From: Hyaloscypha bicolor E
Lineage: Eukaryota > Ascomycota > Leotiomycetes > Helotiales > Hyaloscyphaceae
Reading direction: 5' to 3'
Assembly (NCBI RefSeq): GCF_002865645.1
Contig: NW_020194619.1
Location: 1,834,442 to 1,898,441, forward strand
Length of the DNA stretch: 64,000 nt
The notes below the pieces were generated by a model. It was given only the letters and a program-made list of their open reading frames with translations, had not been told where the DNA came from and made no database searches. The position numbers and the translations under genes were made by a program. Each line of letters begins with the position of its first letter. Within the stretch, counting starts at the first letter, position 1. Positions 9,687-19,859 of the stretch are shown here, in pieces.

Positions 9687-11692
9687 TTAAGCTGATGCTG
9701 GCGGGTTTACCAAAGCTCTGTTCATCAAGTTAGCATTTCCAGATCCACAAGAAACAGAGAGGATTCACTTACCCCCAGCTGTCCAATGGCGGCGAGGTAT
9801 TGGCTCCTGTCAAGTCCAGCCAATTCTTGTAATTTCCAGCAGCATTTCCTTTCATCGAGATCTTCTGTAGCTTGCAGGCTGTCTTGTGACTGGTAGGGAT
9901 GTACGGCTTGGACTTCTGAAGGACATCGGGAGCTTCGATGATAGTAGCCGTCAATCCAGCCTCGACGTGCCACTCAATGTGGCAATGAAACAGGCTGACA
10001 CCTGGATTGTCTGCCACGAAGCGAATTGTCACCGAGCCACCGCCTGGAATAATGATAACGTCTCGGCGCATTGGCGTCACCGGCCACGGGTTGGGCATAT
10101 CAGGGATGCTTGGTGCTCCTCCAAACCGGTTGACGACTTGGAAGTTATGGCCGTGGAGATGAAAAGGGTGGTTTCCCACGTCGTGGTTGTCGATTTGCAT
10201 CTCGACAACGGTGCCGAGGGGAAGAATGGTTGGGTTTACCTGACCATAGATGGCGGGGTTGTATAGGTTAGTCAGGGGTGCGCTGAGAACCGTGTACAGC
10301 GTTGGGACCTGAGGCACGTTAGCTCTTGTTCTCTACATAACCTCTTGAGCCATGCCTTCTGAGCAACATAGGTCTGTCCGTTGATATATCCCCGAATTTG
10401 ATTGTTCTCATTGGCACCGAAGGAGACAGTGTAGTAGATCCTATGAATGGATTAGCCCATATAGTGAATGAGAAGGAAATTAGCCATACGTCTGTATCGT
10501 AGGCGAGTTGAGGAGAGGTTGTGCATCGTATGGCACTAGTTGTGTATCATCGAAGGGCTGGGGCGTGATCTCGAAGGGGTTTGGAAGTGGGGCCGCAGAA
10601 TTGTAAACAAGCCAAGAGGTAACCTGCCCGCTGTCAGCGAGACGACCTCAATTATGACATGAGGATGCTTACCGATGGCAGCATTTTTGGCGAAATCTTG
10701 CTGGGATCGAACATGTCCATCGCCATGGTAGCCACGATCGCGAAGTTTTGGACAGCAGTTGGCTTTGCCTTGACAAGAACACTGTATCGTTGCGCTGTTG
10801 CCATGAACAACATAGGAACATCGTATGGCTGAGTGTAAACTCCATCGACCTCGACAATAGTCATAGTGTGCTGGCCAAACTGGAGCCATTGACTTGCGAA
10901 TGCTCCCATGTTAATAATCCGAAACAAGTAGGTCTTGCCCGCCACGATAGGGAAACGGACATTCTGCGCTTCGTTGATTAAATTGGAATCTGGTACTGGT
11001 TCCGAGCCTGAGTTCTCCGGTGATTGATAGTAGTGGACCAAGTTTGGTGCCTCATCATGGTACAAATCTGAGAGAGTCATGACGATTTCTTGGTCGTACT
11101 TGAACGGTGGTGCCGGGTCATGAACAACAATGGGCCCTCGAAATCCGTCTGTAGAATATCAACAAAAAGCCAAGAAATCAGCAAAGAGGATTATACCAAC
11201 ATACTGCCCGCCAATGTGGGCGTGATACCAATAAGTTCCAGTTTGGGTCACCTAAAGCCACAATCAGGTCTCTGGTATTGAGAATATGCCTCCACTATTG
11301 ATTGCCTTACTTTAAACTCGTATACAAATTCTTTGAAAGGTCAGCTGGGTATCGTCGTGCTGAAGTTCTTGGGACTTACTTTCTCCTGGAGCAATCGGGC
11401 ATTGTGTGACCATCGCTGGCCCATCCATGAAGTTCGTACCATTCTGGAAAATTCCATGAAAATGTATGGCCGTGCTCTCATTTCCCAGACCATTATAAGC
11501 ATTAATCTTTATAATGTCCCCAAGGTTAACATTAATAGGTGGGCAGGGCCATTGTCCGTTGATTCCGACGAAAGGTCGTGCCAATCCATCAGGAGAGGCT
11601 GATACCCATCCGATATTCCAATTAAAAGTTCGCAATTTGGCAGAGACAGCTAGAAACTGAAGAGCAAAAACGAGTGTGGTAGTGAAAAACAT
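9687..11692 (-). CDS. Secreted laccase-like multicopper oxidase (Fet3/Abr1-like)
   Basis: A multicopper oxidase that couples oxidation of a substrate (phenols, pigment precursors or iron) to reduction of oxygen to water. The start at 11692 gives a signal peptide (MFFTTTLVFALQFLAVSA). All four copper signatures are visible: HFHG (residues 77-80), YWYHAH, HPFHLHGH and FHCHIEWH, the last followed by Leu at the type-1 axial position. FQNGTNFMDGPAMVTQCPIA resembles the ferroxidase/Abr1 branch rather than classic plant-type laccases. The gene has about eight exons; the short introns were placed by frame, including one with a GC donor (10309-10355). After the last intron (donor GTAAGT at about 9773) the protein ends ALVNPPASA with TAA 9687-9689. 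There is no C-terminal membrane segment, unlike Fet3, so secretion is likely. Substrate cannot be told from the sequence. Confidence 0.9.
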
Positions 11693-12685
11693 CTTGAGAT
11701 GCTGTATACACTGTAAGAATACAATAGAAACGAGTGTAGGTTGAGGTTTTGAGGTCTCTGCTGAGTAGTACTGGCCTCGTGGTACTTGAAATATGCAATA
11801 GAGTGGGAGAGGAACTGAGGACAATAGTTTGCCCAGACAAGTAATTTCCAACCCGAGCCTCGCCAAGTATTGAATCAAGCAAGACGAGGGACGGAAAAAA
11901 AGGGGTGGGGAAACGCAACGAGTTGGGAAGCCAGAATCTATTTGGGTCTACGCCTTCTCATAATCGAATCGTCGCGTACCTGCAGAATGGGCTCAGGGTG
12001 TAGAAAAAAGCCATTTGCCAAGTTGCCAAGTCGCCAAGCCACGAGAGCACTCCGCCAAGCTCCTACGTAGTGCAAGAGACGAAAAGCGACGTTATTTCTG
12101 CCAACCAAGATATTCTGGGCCATGATAATCCGCTTTGTCTTTCTCCAAGGAAGAGCGAATGATGCCCTGAGCCCAAACTGTGATCTCATCCGCTTTACAG
12201 CCGAGCTAAGCAGCTGACTTTCCCCTTTATCAAATTGGCTTAGGAGAAAAGAAGCAAAGGGTACCCTGGGCAAAAATGAGACACAGTGACATACTGCCCT
12301 TAATTCATACGACGTAACACCGCCACCGGAAAACCCCGACCTTTACACCGGCAGGAACAGTCCGCCTCTTTATTGATTGTTGTCATTATTCTAGAATTCC
12401 GCCCCTTTGCTCAGAGGCGTTTAGGGAGTCATTTTTCAGCTTCAGCTGGATGCAACAAAAAGAAAGGGAACAATTGATGCCTCAGTGTCGAAATGTCAAA
12501 ATGTCCTCAAAAAAAACTTTTTTGGGGGCAGTTATGGGAGTCGTTTATTTAAGCTTACCGCATCCCTCGGGTGTTTAAACTATTGGAAAAGACTGAGCTC
12601 GAGGTTCGACAGGGGCCGCCAAATGACCGTCTAGGAGGCTCGCTAAATGTGAGGGGTCATTTAGCGACCGAGAACTGGATTTTGG
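11693..12685. other. Intergenic stretch upstream of the oxidase
   Basis: No gene is recognised. It contains a perfect 9-bp hairpin (12641-12649 CGCTAAATG pairing with 12658-12666 CATTTAGCG), close to the MITE that follows. Confidence 0.4.
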
Positions 12686-12847
12686 TACGAAAGGGGGTCT
12701 CAAGAAGTCAAAAACCACCCCCTAGTTTTGCCATCGCTGTTCGAGGGAAATTATGGGGTAATGGCTAATATCCTATATTTTTGGTTGGTCTGAGCGTCTC
12801 ACCGCCTTGCAAGGGTGGCTCTTGACTTCCTGAGACCCCCTTTCGTA
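12686..12847. mobile_element. 162-bp MITE with 35-bp inverted ends and TA duplication
   Basis: The left end (12686-12720) reads TACGAAAGGGGGTCTCAAGA then AGTCAAAAACCACCC. The right end (12813-12847) is its imperfect inverse: GGGTGGCTCTTGACTTCC then TGAGACCCCCTTTCGTA. Two inner positions differ and the outer 18 bases match perfectly. Both ends abut the dinucleotide TA, the duplication made by Tc1/mariner-type transposases. The roughly 90-bp core has no coding capacity. This is a compact non-autonomous element mobilised, if at all, by a transposase elsewhere. It is much less AT-rich than the other elements in the window, so it is either younger or too short to be hit by RIP. Confidence 0.85.
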
Positions 12848-13748
12848 CAAACTCAAGGAAGATGGAAGATACCAGTGAAGGATGTGAATAGACTCAGCGC
12901 ATAAGGCTGGCATGGTGAAAAAGATTCTACGTTCTATAAATCTGTATTTAGCGCTGCCGCGACCTTCTCTATTCTCAATGATCTCTAAATACAGCTGGTC
13001 AGTAACAAACCATGCTCACGCCCTCTTCAAGAGCATTAACTAACGGCAAGACATTTGCTTGAAAACGAATCGAATGGATCAGAATGAGTGTTTCAAATGA
13101 CACACAAGATCAAATAAAGTAACACAAAGGCCTTGGGTTGGCATTTCATTGTTCCAGAGCTTTTGGTACATTGAGTGTGCCTTGTAGAAGCCTGGTTGTC
13201 TAGTAAGGGCTGAGCATTTGAAGTATTCAAAAGTGAGGATTGGGAAGAAAGATGTTTTGTGAATGCGAAGAGTGACTTACAGAAAGTACCGCCAATTAAT
13301 ATCTTGTGGTTTCGAGAACCTCGCTGAGTGGCCCAGAACAAAGGCGGCTTAGAATAAAGGAGAAAACGGCTATTTTCGACACGTACTGACTAGCCTTCAA
13401 CCATAGGACTGTGGCAGACTTAATAGGTGTTTCCCATGTAAATAAAATACTCTCTTCCTTGCCACGTTGTCATCTTCGACCCTCGTTGAGCATATTCCGG
13501 TTGTAGTAAAGCAGACCGAAACACACCGAAAGGAAACGCCGCTCTGCTAGAAGCATTTTCCTTGTAGCCCCAAGCCAAACAACAAGGATTCGACATGCAT
13601 AGAAGGCAAACGCACTGTTAGCTATCACTGTTTGCTTTATATTTGTCGGAGATAGATATGAACCCCTAGTACCTCCTTTCATGATATGTGCAGTAAGGAT
13701 AAGTAGCAAATTGGCCCTGATTCGAAAGATGAATTCCTTTTTCGAGTG
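12848..13748. other. Intergenic stretch downstream of the HET gene
   Basis: Only short open frames without family signatures are present. It contains the 3' flank of the HET locus that begins at 13749 on the minus strand. Confidence 0.4.
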
Positions 13749-15910
13749 CTAGATTATCGTAGCATCTTGTGTCGGCGGTACATCAATTTGTCGACGTAGC
13801 TTTCGCGATAGATACTTGAGCTCGCCCTCCACCAAACCTATTCTCTCATAAGTTCCAGGCATGTTCGGAGCTTTGATAAGTGCAAGCCCAGAAACGATTT
13901 CCGAAGCCAGTTCCCAGATTTGGCAGACTGACAGCAAGAGAAAAAAACAAGGAGTCTTGATGAGAGCATCACTTATCTCACTTTGGAAGCTCCATTTAAA
14001 AGGCATCTCCCTTCCGATTGCAGCTCCACACCAGGGTTTTCTCGTTATGAAATATTCCTGGATTCTTAACTCGAACAGGTGACCTTTTAATGTCAAAGAA
14101 GTGAGCTGCGATGCAACTCTATCGTACGATTGAGTTGCTGTAGGAGTGTTCAAAGCCAAAACCACCTTAGGAGAGAAGCTGTTTGTGATGGTAATGGACC
14201 AACTGGCAAAATAATACCCCACCGGGCCAGTAATACTCGCCCACGACCAAACCGGGGCTACACCGCTCCTCTTGGAACTCCAAGGTGCGGAATTGTCTCG
14301 GCTATAACTCTCCCAAAGCAATTGCTGAACCAAAAACGGTGCCCAGAGCCCATAAATATTTTCCCAGTCTCTTTGGTCGCTCAGCCGCCGAATTGTGCCA
14401 CTGATAGCCATCAACCGGTCGCTCTTCTGTGTTAACCTAGCTTTTGTAAACAGCCGCACAATCTCGTGATTCCATACGAAGAGGGCACTTTGGCTTTGGC
14501 TAATCCCTGGTTGCTCGAAGCTATCGAAGATATTCTTGATTAGAGGAGTTTCCCTCGATTGCGTCAGGTCAGGCTTAAGTTCTGAGCATATCACCGTCTT
14601 GCACTCCCAGCTTATCAAAGACCCAAATTCAAGCGTCCTTGGGGCAAACAGCCTCTCCTGTAGGGCCCAGCCTCGAGTAGAAAGCGGAGATGGAAATTCA
14701 GACTGCCGAGGTGTTACTGACACAGATGCCGTTCTATTTCCCGACCCAGTAGGAGGAAGCTCGTACAGTTTACATCCTGCCACCTGGAGCGGGTCTCGAA
14801 TTGTGAATAGGCCTTGATCGCAGGAAGAGGCACCCGATGCTGCGATTGTAAAGACACTATTGGCATAAACATCTGCCATAAGAGTAGCCTCCCGTTTCTA
14901 GTCGTTATGGTCATCTTGTATAATGCAGAGAGCATCGATCCAGATCCGTCGCTGTCCCAAGTGGAAAGTAAGATCGATTGCATGCTGCATAGTCCTTGGA
15001 AGTTGGTAGCTTGGGACCCCTTTGCTTGAAAGCTGCTCGTAATTTTTATGTAACAGTCTGACCTTACTTTCTCCTCCCCAGCAATAGCTGAGAGCCACAT
15101 AAGGCAGAGAAACATCGCAGAATCTAGTTGATTCAAGCCTCGCCATGCGAGTGCCATCCTTTTCGTCGATAGCGATCAGCCGAGTGGGACGAAAATCATT
15201 GTTGAAGTGCTTTGAGCAGTTAGGATGCTGATCAATGCAATCCATAATCCATTTAGCTGCAAGCCGAAGAACCGGGGTAGAGCACGTAGCAGTAGATATT
15301 GGAAATACCTCTCTTTCGTCTGTCCCTCGTTAGTGCAAAGACAACAGATGAGCATATTTTCTTTGAGATCATTGCAAACAACCCGGTTTCGAAAATTAGT
15401 ATCATCACCTCTGTAGGCTCCAGCCACAAAAAAACTCGCCTGGGAGCGGTCTTGAATCAACTGAACCGAGTTGATCATAGTCCCCGCGCTGTTTCTCCGA
15501 CTGAGAGAATAGAAAATAATGTTGCACAAATGACATCGTTTTCCATAGGACTCATAGAACTCGTTCCAATTCTGGTAAAGTTCGAAGGATATCTCCTTCC
15601 CCTCCCTTTCAGTATACCGCCAGGGGACCGACCTCCTGTACCGCACCGCCAACTTCTCAAACCGCCCGGGGACAAGCCTTTGTAACAGTCGTACAGCCAT
15701 GTTGGGTCTTGATGGCTGCCAGTATTGATTTAGTTCATGCCATTTTGCAAAAGCATGACATCTTTCACACATAAACGAAGTGACGACCTCAGCCTCTCGC
15801 GGTTGAGAAGGCTGGCTAAGATGCGCCGGTGAAGGAATGAAGGATTTGTCCCATAGCACCGGTCTTACGGCAGCTGTGATTTCTTGAGTAATCAGGTCGT
15901 GTGTTTCCAT
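13749..15910 (-). pseudogene. HET-domain protein, interrupted by one in-frame stop
   Basis: HET proteins act in heterokaryon incompatibility and trigger cell death on contact with non-self partners. Minus-strand exons read from METHDLITQEITAAV (15910), with a Cys-rich region (MCERCHAF, RCHLCNIIF), an intron around 15330-15400 whose donor I could not fix, then AAKWIMDCIDQHPNC. The HET core follows: LPYVALSYCWGGES, MQHAIDLTFHLGQRRIWIDA then LCIIQDDHND, a TAG at 14898-14900, then KREATLMADVYANSVFTIAA, STRGWALQERLFAPRTLEFG and SWECK, with a long C-terminal region to TAA at 13749. The stop replaces the expected Trp (TGG to TAG), a TpG to TpA change, and no splice pair removes it. Everything else in frame is intact, so this is a recently inactivated allele, a readthrough candidate or a sequencing error. 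Confidence 0.85.
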
Positions 15911-16633
15911 ATCGAATGAGGGGTTTCGAAGGAAAAGATGAGTGTTGAAGGGAGGAAATTGGATGAAGAGACGAAGGGGAGTCGAAGGAATGTGCAAAGG
16001 CTTCGCCAGCCTAGGCCCAGTTCTCAAATGTACGGAAAGCGCTGGACTTTTGAGCACAGCCGGCCAAATCAGCAGGGGTTCAAAATACTCAGGTAGGGTC
16101 GAGGCAAACACTTCGTAAGATTTAGAAAATTAGCCAATAGCCTCACCAAAAGAGTGGAATAAATGGGATTCAAGTCTATCAACTATTGTATTTCATTTGA
16201 CTAAAAAAATCTTATTCATGGGAAGGCGTTGAAGTCTGGAAGTGTCGGAGAGACCTAGCAGCAAAATAAGCGGAGCGGCGGAAATGCATAGGATATGACA
16301 TTTTCAACGTCAACTCTTTCTGTGTATTCAATCGACTTTCAGGATGACTTCAAGAAACATCTATATATCATAGCACTCTCTAAATTATCTGATTTTTTTC
16401 TTTCGATTAGGAACTCCTATATCTTGAGAGTTATTATACCCGCAGTGGGCTGGCTTTAACAATTGGTTGCCTCGCAGGATGACCCCAGGAACCGAACAGT
16501 CAAATATAGTCATCTTCCTTTTCCTACTCCCCGTCCGGTTTTAACATGCTTCGATATTGCACTCCGGTGGCTAGCTCCCATTACTTTCCTAATACAGACA
16601 CCCAGCAAAATCTATTGAAGCTAAAGCCTAAAC
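15911..16633. other. Intergenic stretch upstream of the HET gene
   Basis: The open frame of the HET gene extends upstream to 16111 but has no HET-family content there, so I take 15910 as the start. The rest shows no gene and is moderately AT-rich. Confidence 0.4.
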
Positions 16634-17577
16634 ATGTCCCAAAAAACTTGCAAACACCCAACGAACAAAATATCTTTCCCATTCGTCGTCGTACTTTGCC
16701 ACGGCTCCCACCACACACCTGAACCCACCTCCCCTTTCTTAAATCCCTAAAAGAAGCTGGAATCGAAGCCTACTGACCCCAACTCCCAATCTCCGACCTC
16801 TCCAAACTAAACGTGGGTGACATCTCCAGCTCCGACCTCGATAGAGAACCACCAACAGACGGATACCTACAGACCTCAGACGGCGTGGAGGTAACCGCGA
16901 CCCTTCTCAACCAACTCATCATCTCGGAAAACAAAAATGTCCTCTTGGTCAGCCACTCATCAGGCGGTTTCGTGGCAACAGCTTCCGCTACCCCTTACCT
17001 TCAAGGCAAACACAGAAAAACTCATAGTTTGTTTGCAGGAGCGATTGGGGTTTTTAACGCTTGTGCTTTTGTAGTCTCAGTACTTGTGATAGGGTAATCG
17101 ATCCACAGTCTTTTCTAGCCGAAAGATGAAAGTCCTGCTGTGACGCCGCATTTTATCAAGTTCCTCGTGAGTTTCCCCTCAAAGTCCAAAATTGGACACA
17201 GAGTTGGCTCTCGCAACAGAAACACGGCATTGCAGGTCTAGGCACAGACATCGAAGCTGCAAAATTTTTCTTCTTCGGCCTCTCGAAAGACACGGCCGAG
17301 TATTATGAGTCAATAATGACAGCATCGCATGTGCTCTACATAGTCCTACCTATAGAACGATGCGGATTCTGTACTACCGTGTGTTTATCTTGTGGCAGAA
17401 AACAACTTGGCCTTTCCCGCCGCTTATAAGGAGGACATAGCTGTGTTGCAGAATCTGAGGGAGGAGATGGATATCAAGATTGTGAGGTGCCTGAGCGGGC
17501 ACTCGCTGTTTTTGACGCGGACTGAAGGCCTTGTAGCGGAAGTGCTGAGATTCGGAAACAAGTTGGTTTGGCGTTAA
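16634..17577 (+). pseudogene. Alpha/beta-hydrolase relic, several frameshifts and stops
   Basis: ATG 16634 opens KISFPFVVVLCHGSHHTPEP, then after a frame change KSLKEAGIEAY, a stop, PQLPISDLSKLNVGDISSSD and LDREPPTDGYLQ. The nucleophile region reads LLVSHSSGGFVATA, where the usual G-x-S-x-G has Ser at its first position. After another shift SIHSLF-stop-PKDESPAVTPHF is readable. The 3' part contains AENNLAFPAAYKEDIAVLQN and LSGHSLFLTRTEGLVAEVLR, with the His-containing GHS of the catalytic triad, ending at TAA 17575-17577. This order matches fungal AB_hydrolase_1 proteins of about 250 residues. At least two stops and two frameshifts make it non-functional. Confidence 0.8.
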
Positions 17578-17632
17578 GAAATCGAAAGATATCAACACAG
17601 ACTCCACAAATCCCCTACATGGCCCCGAGACG

Positions 17633-18066
17633 TTAGTGCTCATTACAAGAACGAGCTACTCGATCCCTCGTCGAAAACTGTCCCGACTCCACCTTTTGAA
17701 ACAAATCCAGTAGTCTCCTCGTAAGTCCTTTGGCTGCTCCTCTATCACAAAGTGCTCACAACTTTCAACCTCCCCACCCTCAACCCTGTCTGCCATCTCC
17801 ATCGATACCATCAACTCCACCGCCGCTTGACCCGCTAGAGCCAGTACTGGCACCCCCAGTTCTTCTCCACAAAATTAAATTCTGCTCCGCACTCTTCTCG
17901 ACATCTCGATAATACGAAAAATCACTACTCATAGCCCCTTCCCTCTCATAACACTCCACATACATGTCCTTCTTAGTCTTCGTAATGCTCTCCGGATGCA
18001 CAGCCTTGAACTCAAACAGCCAGTCCAAGAGCTCCCTCTCCCTCTCCTTCGTCAATACCCATGTTC
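17633..18066 (-). pseudogene. C-terminal half of a second alpha/beta-hydrolase, truncated and overlapping the AflR-like gene
   Basis: On the minus strand the frame from about 18066 reads WVLTKERERELLDWLFEFKA, VHPESITKTKKDMYVECYER then EGAMSSDFSYYRDVEKSAEQ. A low-complexity Gly/Ser stretch follows, and then in other frames PVLALAGQAAVELMVSMEMA, SCEHFVIEEQPKDL (the catalytic His region) and RRLLDLFQKVESGQ, ending at TAA 17633-17635. This is the lid and C-terminal part of an epoxide-hydrolase-like alpha/beta-hydrolase. The N-terminal half with the nucleophile is absent: upstream sequence belongs to the AflR-like regulator, whose last codons are read from this relic in another frame. It is a different copy from the relic at 16634-17577 and lies on the opposite strand. 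Confidence 0.7.
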
Positions 18067-19426
18067 CTATTCAATGCACTAAGCCTAGCTCTGAGCATTC
18101 TTACAGTCTTCGAATGCTCGCTTCGAAGCCAAATTCCCAAATGCGAGTACAGACCGGCCACACCATTGGCAGAGCATTCGCCAGAGTGTTGGGATGTAAA
18201 GAGGTCAATCACATTGGCTGCCTTCCTCAGCTCGCTCAACACCAGCTGGTTTCTGAACGCGTCCTGCATATTCTCGTCCTCGATGTTGAAGGTCCCCATT
18301 GAAACAGGCACCTGTGCGACGGCAAACCCGGTGGATTGAACCAGGGTAGGCGGGCTCACCGTATCGTTTTCGTGGTCGGCTGTCACCCAGGACGGCGGCG
18401 GTAAAGATGAAGAGGCACTACCCGATGGTGACGAAACGGCCACGGCAGAGGGTCGAGATTCCGAGGAACTGCTCCCGGTGCACCCGGCCGCCTGCTGGTA
18501 CCATATGAGAATGCGAGAAATAATAGAGGCATGCACCATGATCCGATGTCCTGATTTGGCACAAGGACATTTCAGCAGCAGGCGCAGACGGTTGATGGCA
18601 TCGCTATTGAAATGAAGCACCTCGTCCAATCGTGCCAAGACCGTGTCTACATTTGCTTCGGGTGCGTGGAGGAGTGGGCTGGGACAAATCAGATCTCGGA
18701 AGAGCTCGTATGAGCCCCTTGGGCAGCTATGGGACTCGGGACTATCAAAGCTCGCGCTCAAGTTGTTGGCGGGTTCTGATGCTGAATCTGGGAGTCGACT
18801 GTCGCTTGAGAAGGATGGAAACTCTAGACTGGGGCCCCAGATGTCGAATTGAGCCCATTCATCGAGCGGTAAGGGAGTAATGAAATTCGAGTCAAGTTGG
18901 TTCTGTTCGTAGATGCTTGACGTATTGTTGATGTGAGAAGGCACCGAAAGGACGTCAATTGCTAGATCCGAGGTTTTGAGCAGTGCAGCTTCTTTGGCAG
19001 TTTGAGATTTCATTGCGCCCATTGTTGTGCGATTATCACAACTCTGGATGCTCGCCGTAGAGTTAAGACCAGAAGGCAATGGGAGGATGTCGGTCTGTGG
19101 ATCCGAGGAACTGAGCTGTGGCTGTGCAGGTTTCTTGACACTTGGAGACTGTTCTAGTCCCATGGTTATATGATTCTCACAGCTTTGGGCTCTCCTTGTC
19201 ACACGTTTCGCGTGCGAAACTCGTTGGACACATCGAGGCAAGCACTAAGCCTCTTCCGCGGGGGTTTGCCAAATTTGCGCGATATACCATAGACACAGGT
19301 CAGACCAAGCGCAACGCAACGACTGCACTTAGGCTGACCACGATCGCACCTAACCTTGGCGGCCCCGCAGCCCTCGCAAGAGGCTCGCAGTTTCGGGGCT
19401 TTAGATCTAGGGAGCGTGTCCGCCAT
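18012..19426 (-). CDS. AflR-like Zn2Cys6 transcription factor
   Basis: A DNA-binding regulator of the type that controls secondary-metabolite genes. The start at 19426 gives MADTLPRSKAPKLRASCEGC; the binuclear cluster has the canonical spacing C-x2-C-x6-C-x6-C-x2-C-x6-C (from CEGC to LTC, about residues 17-44), followed by a basic patch KFGKPPRKR. A short intron around 19190-19242 (GTCCAACG to CCCAAAG, approximate) joins it to the second exon, which has long Ser-rich linkers and then LLLKCPCAKSGHRIMVHASI with ISRILIWYQQAA, the AflR-domain signature. Near the end are LYSHLGIWLRSEHSK and MLRARLSALNR, as in AflR relatives. The final about 16 residues (GIDEGEGEGALGLAV) derive from the adjacent hydrolase relic, so the original 3' end may have been replaced. 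It is divergent from the NmrA-like gene. Confidence 0.85.
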
Positions 19427-19859
19427 GGTGGTTGGGGACCCAGGCAGAGTTACTATGGTAAGGTACTAAAGCGTGCCTGCAATAGCTTGCGATTTGGAAC
19501 GTTTGGGAAGGATAGAGTCGCTGACGGCTGATATCCCGTATCAGCCACCGATGGGGCCTCTTTCAAGCTGTTCAGTAGAAGTGTACCTGAGTCAGTCAAG
19601 AGCTTATTGGAGAGGGTGGTTGTTTCTGGTACCGTTACTGAATCAAGGACGACCGCCCCTTTTCCCTGGTCCCGTGACCTGCAACTTTCGGGACCCGAAA
19701 GTCAATTCCTATTGGCTGAATATGAAGGCAGTTGGCCACCACCATGGTCTACATAACGTGGAGGTTATTCCCATTCTTATGATAATAAGTAGGGCTCACC
19801 AAGCTAATTTGCATCTATTATTCTCTCCATTTTTGTTCAGACCCTTACCAAAATCCAAA
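19427..19859. promoter_or_regulatory. Shared divergent promoter of the AflR-like and NmrA-like genes
   Basis: A 433-bp interval separates the two start codons, which face away from each other. It contains a perfect 15-bp palindrome at 19686-19700 (TTTCGGGACCCGAAA), inside which TCG-GGACC-CGA fits the AflR recognition consensus TCG-N5-CGA exactly. The site lies about 160 bp upstream of the NmrA-like ATG and about 265 bp upstream of the regulator ATG, so autoregulation and control of the neighbour are both possible. Binding is inferred from motif and context only. Confidence 0.55.
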
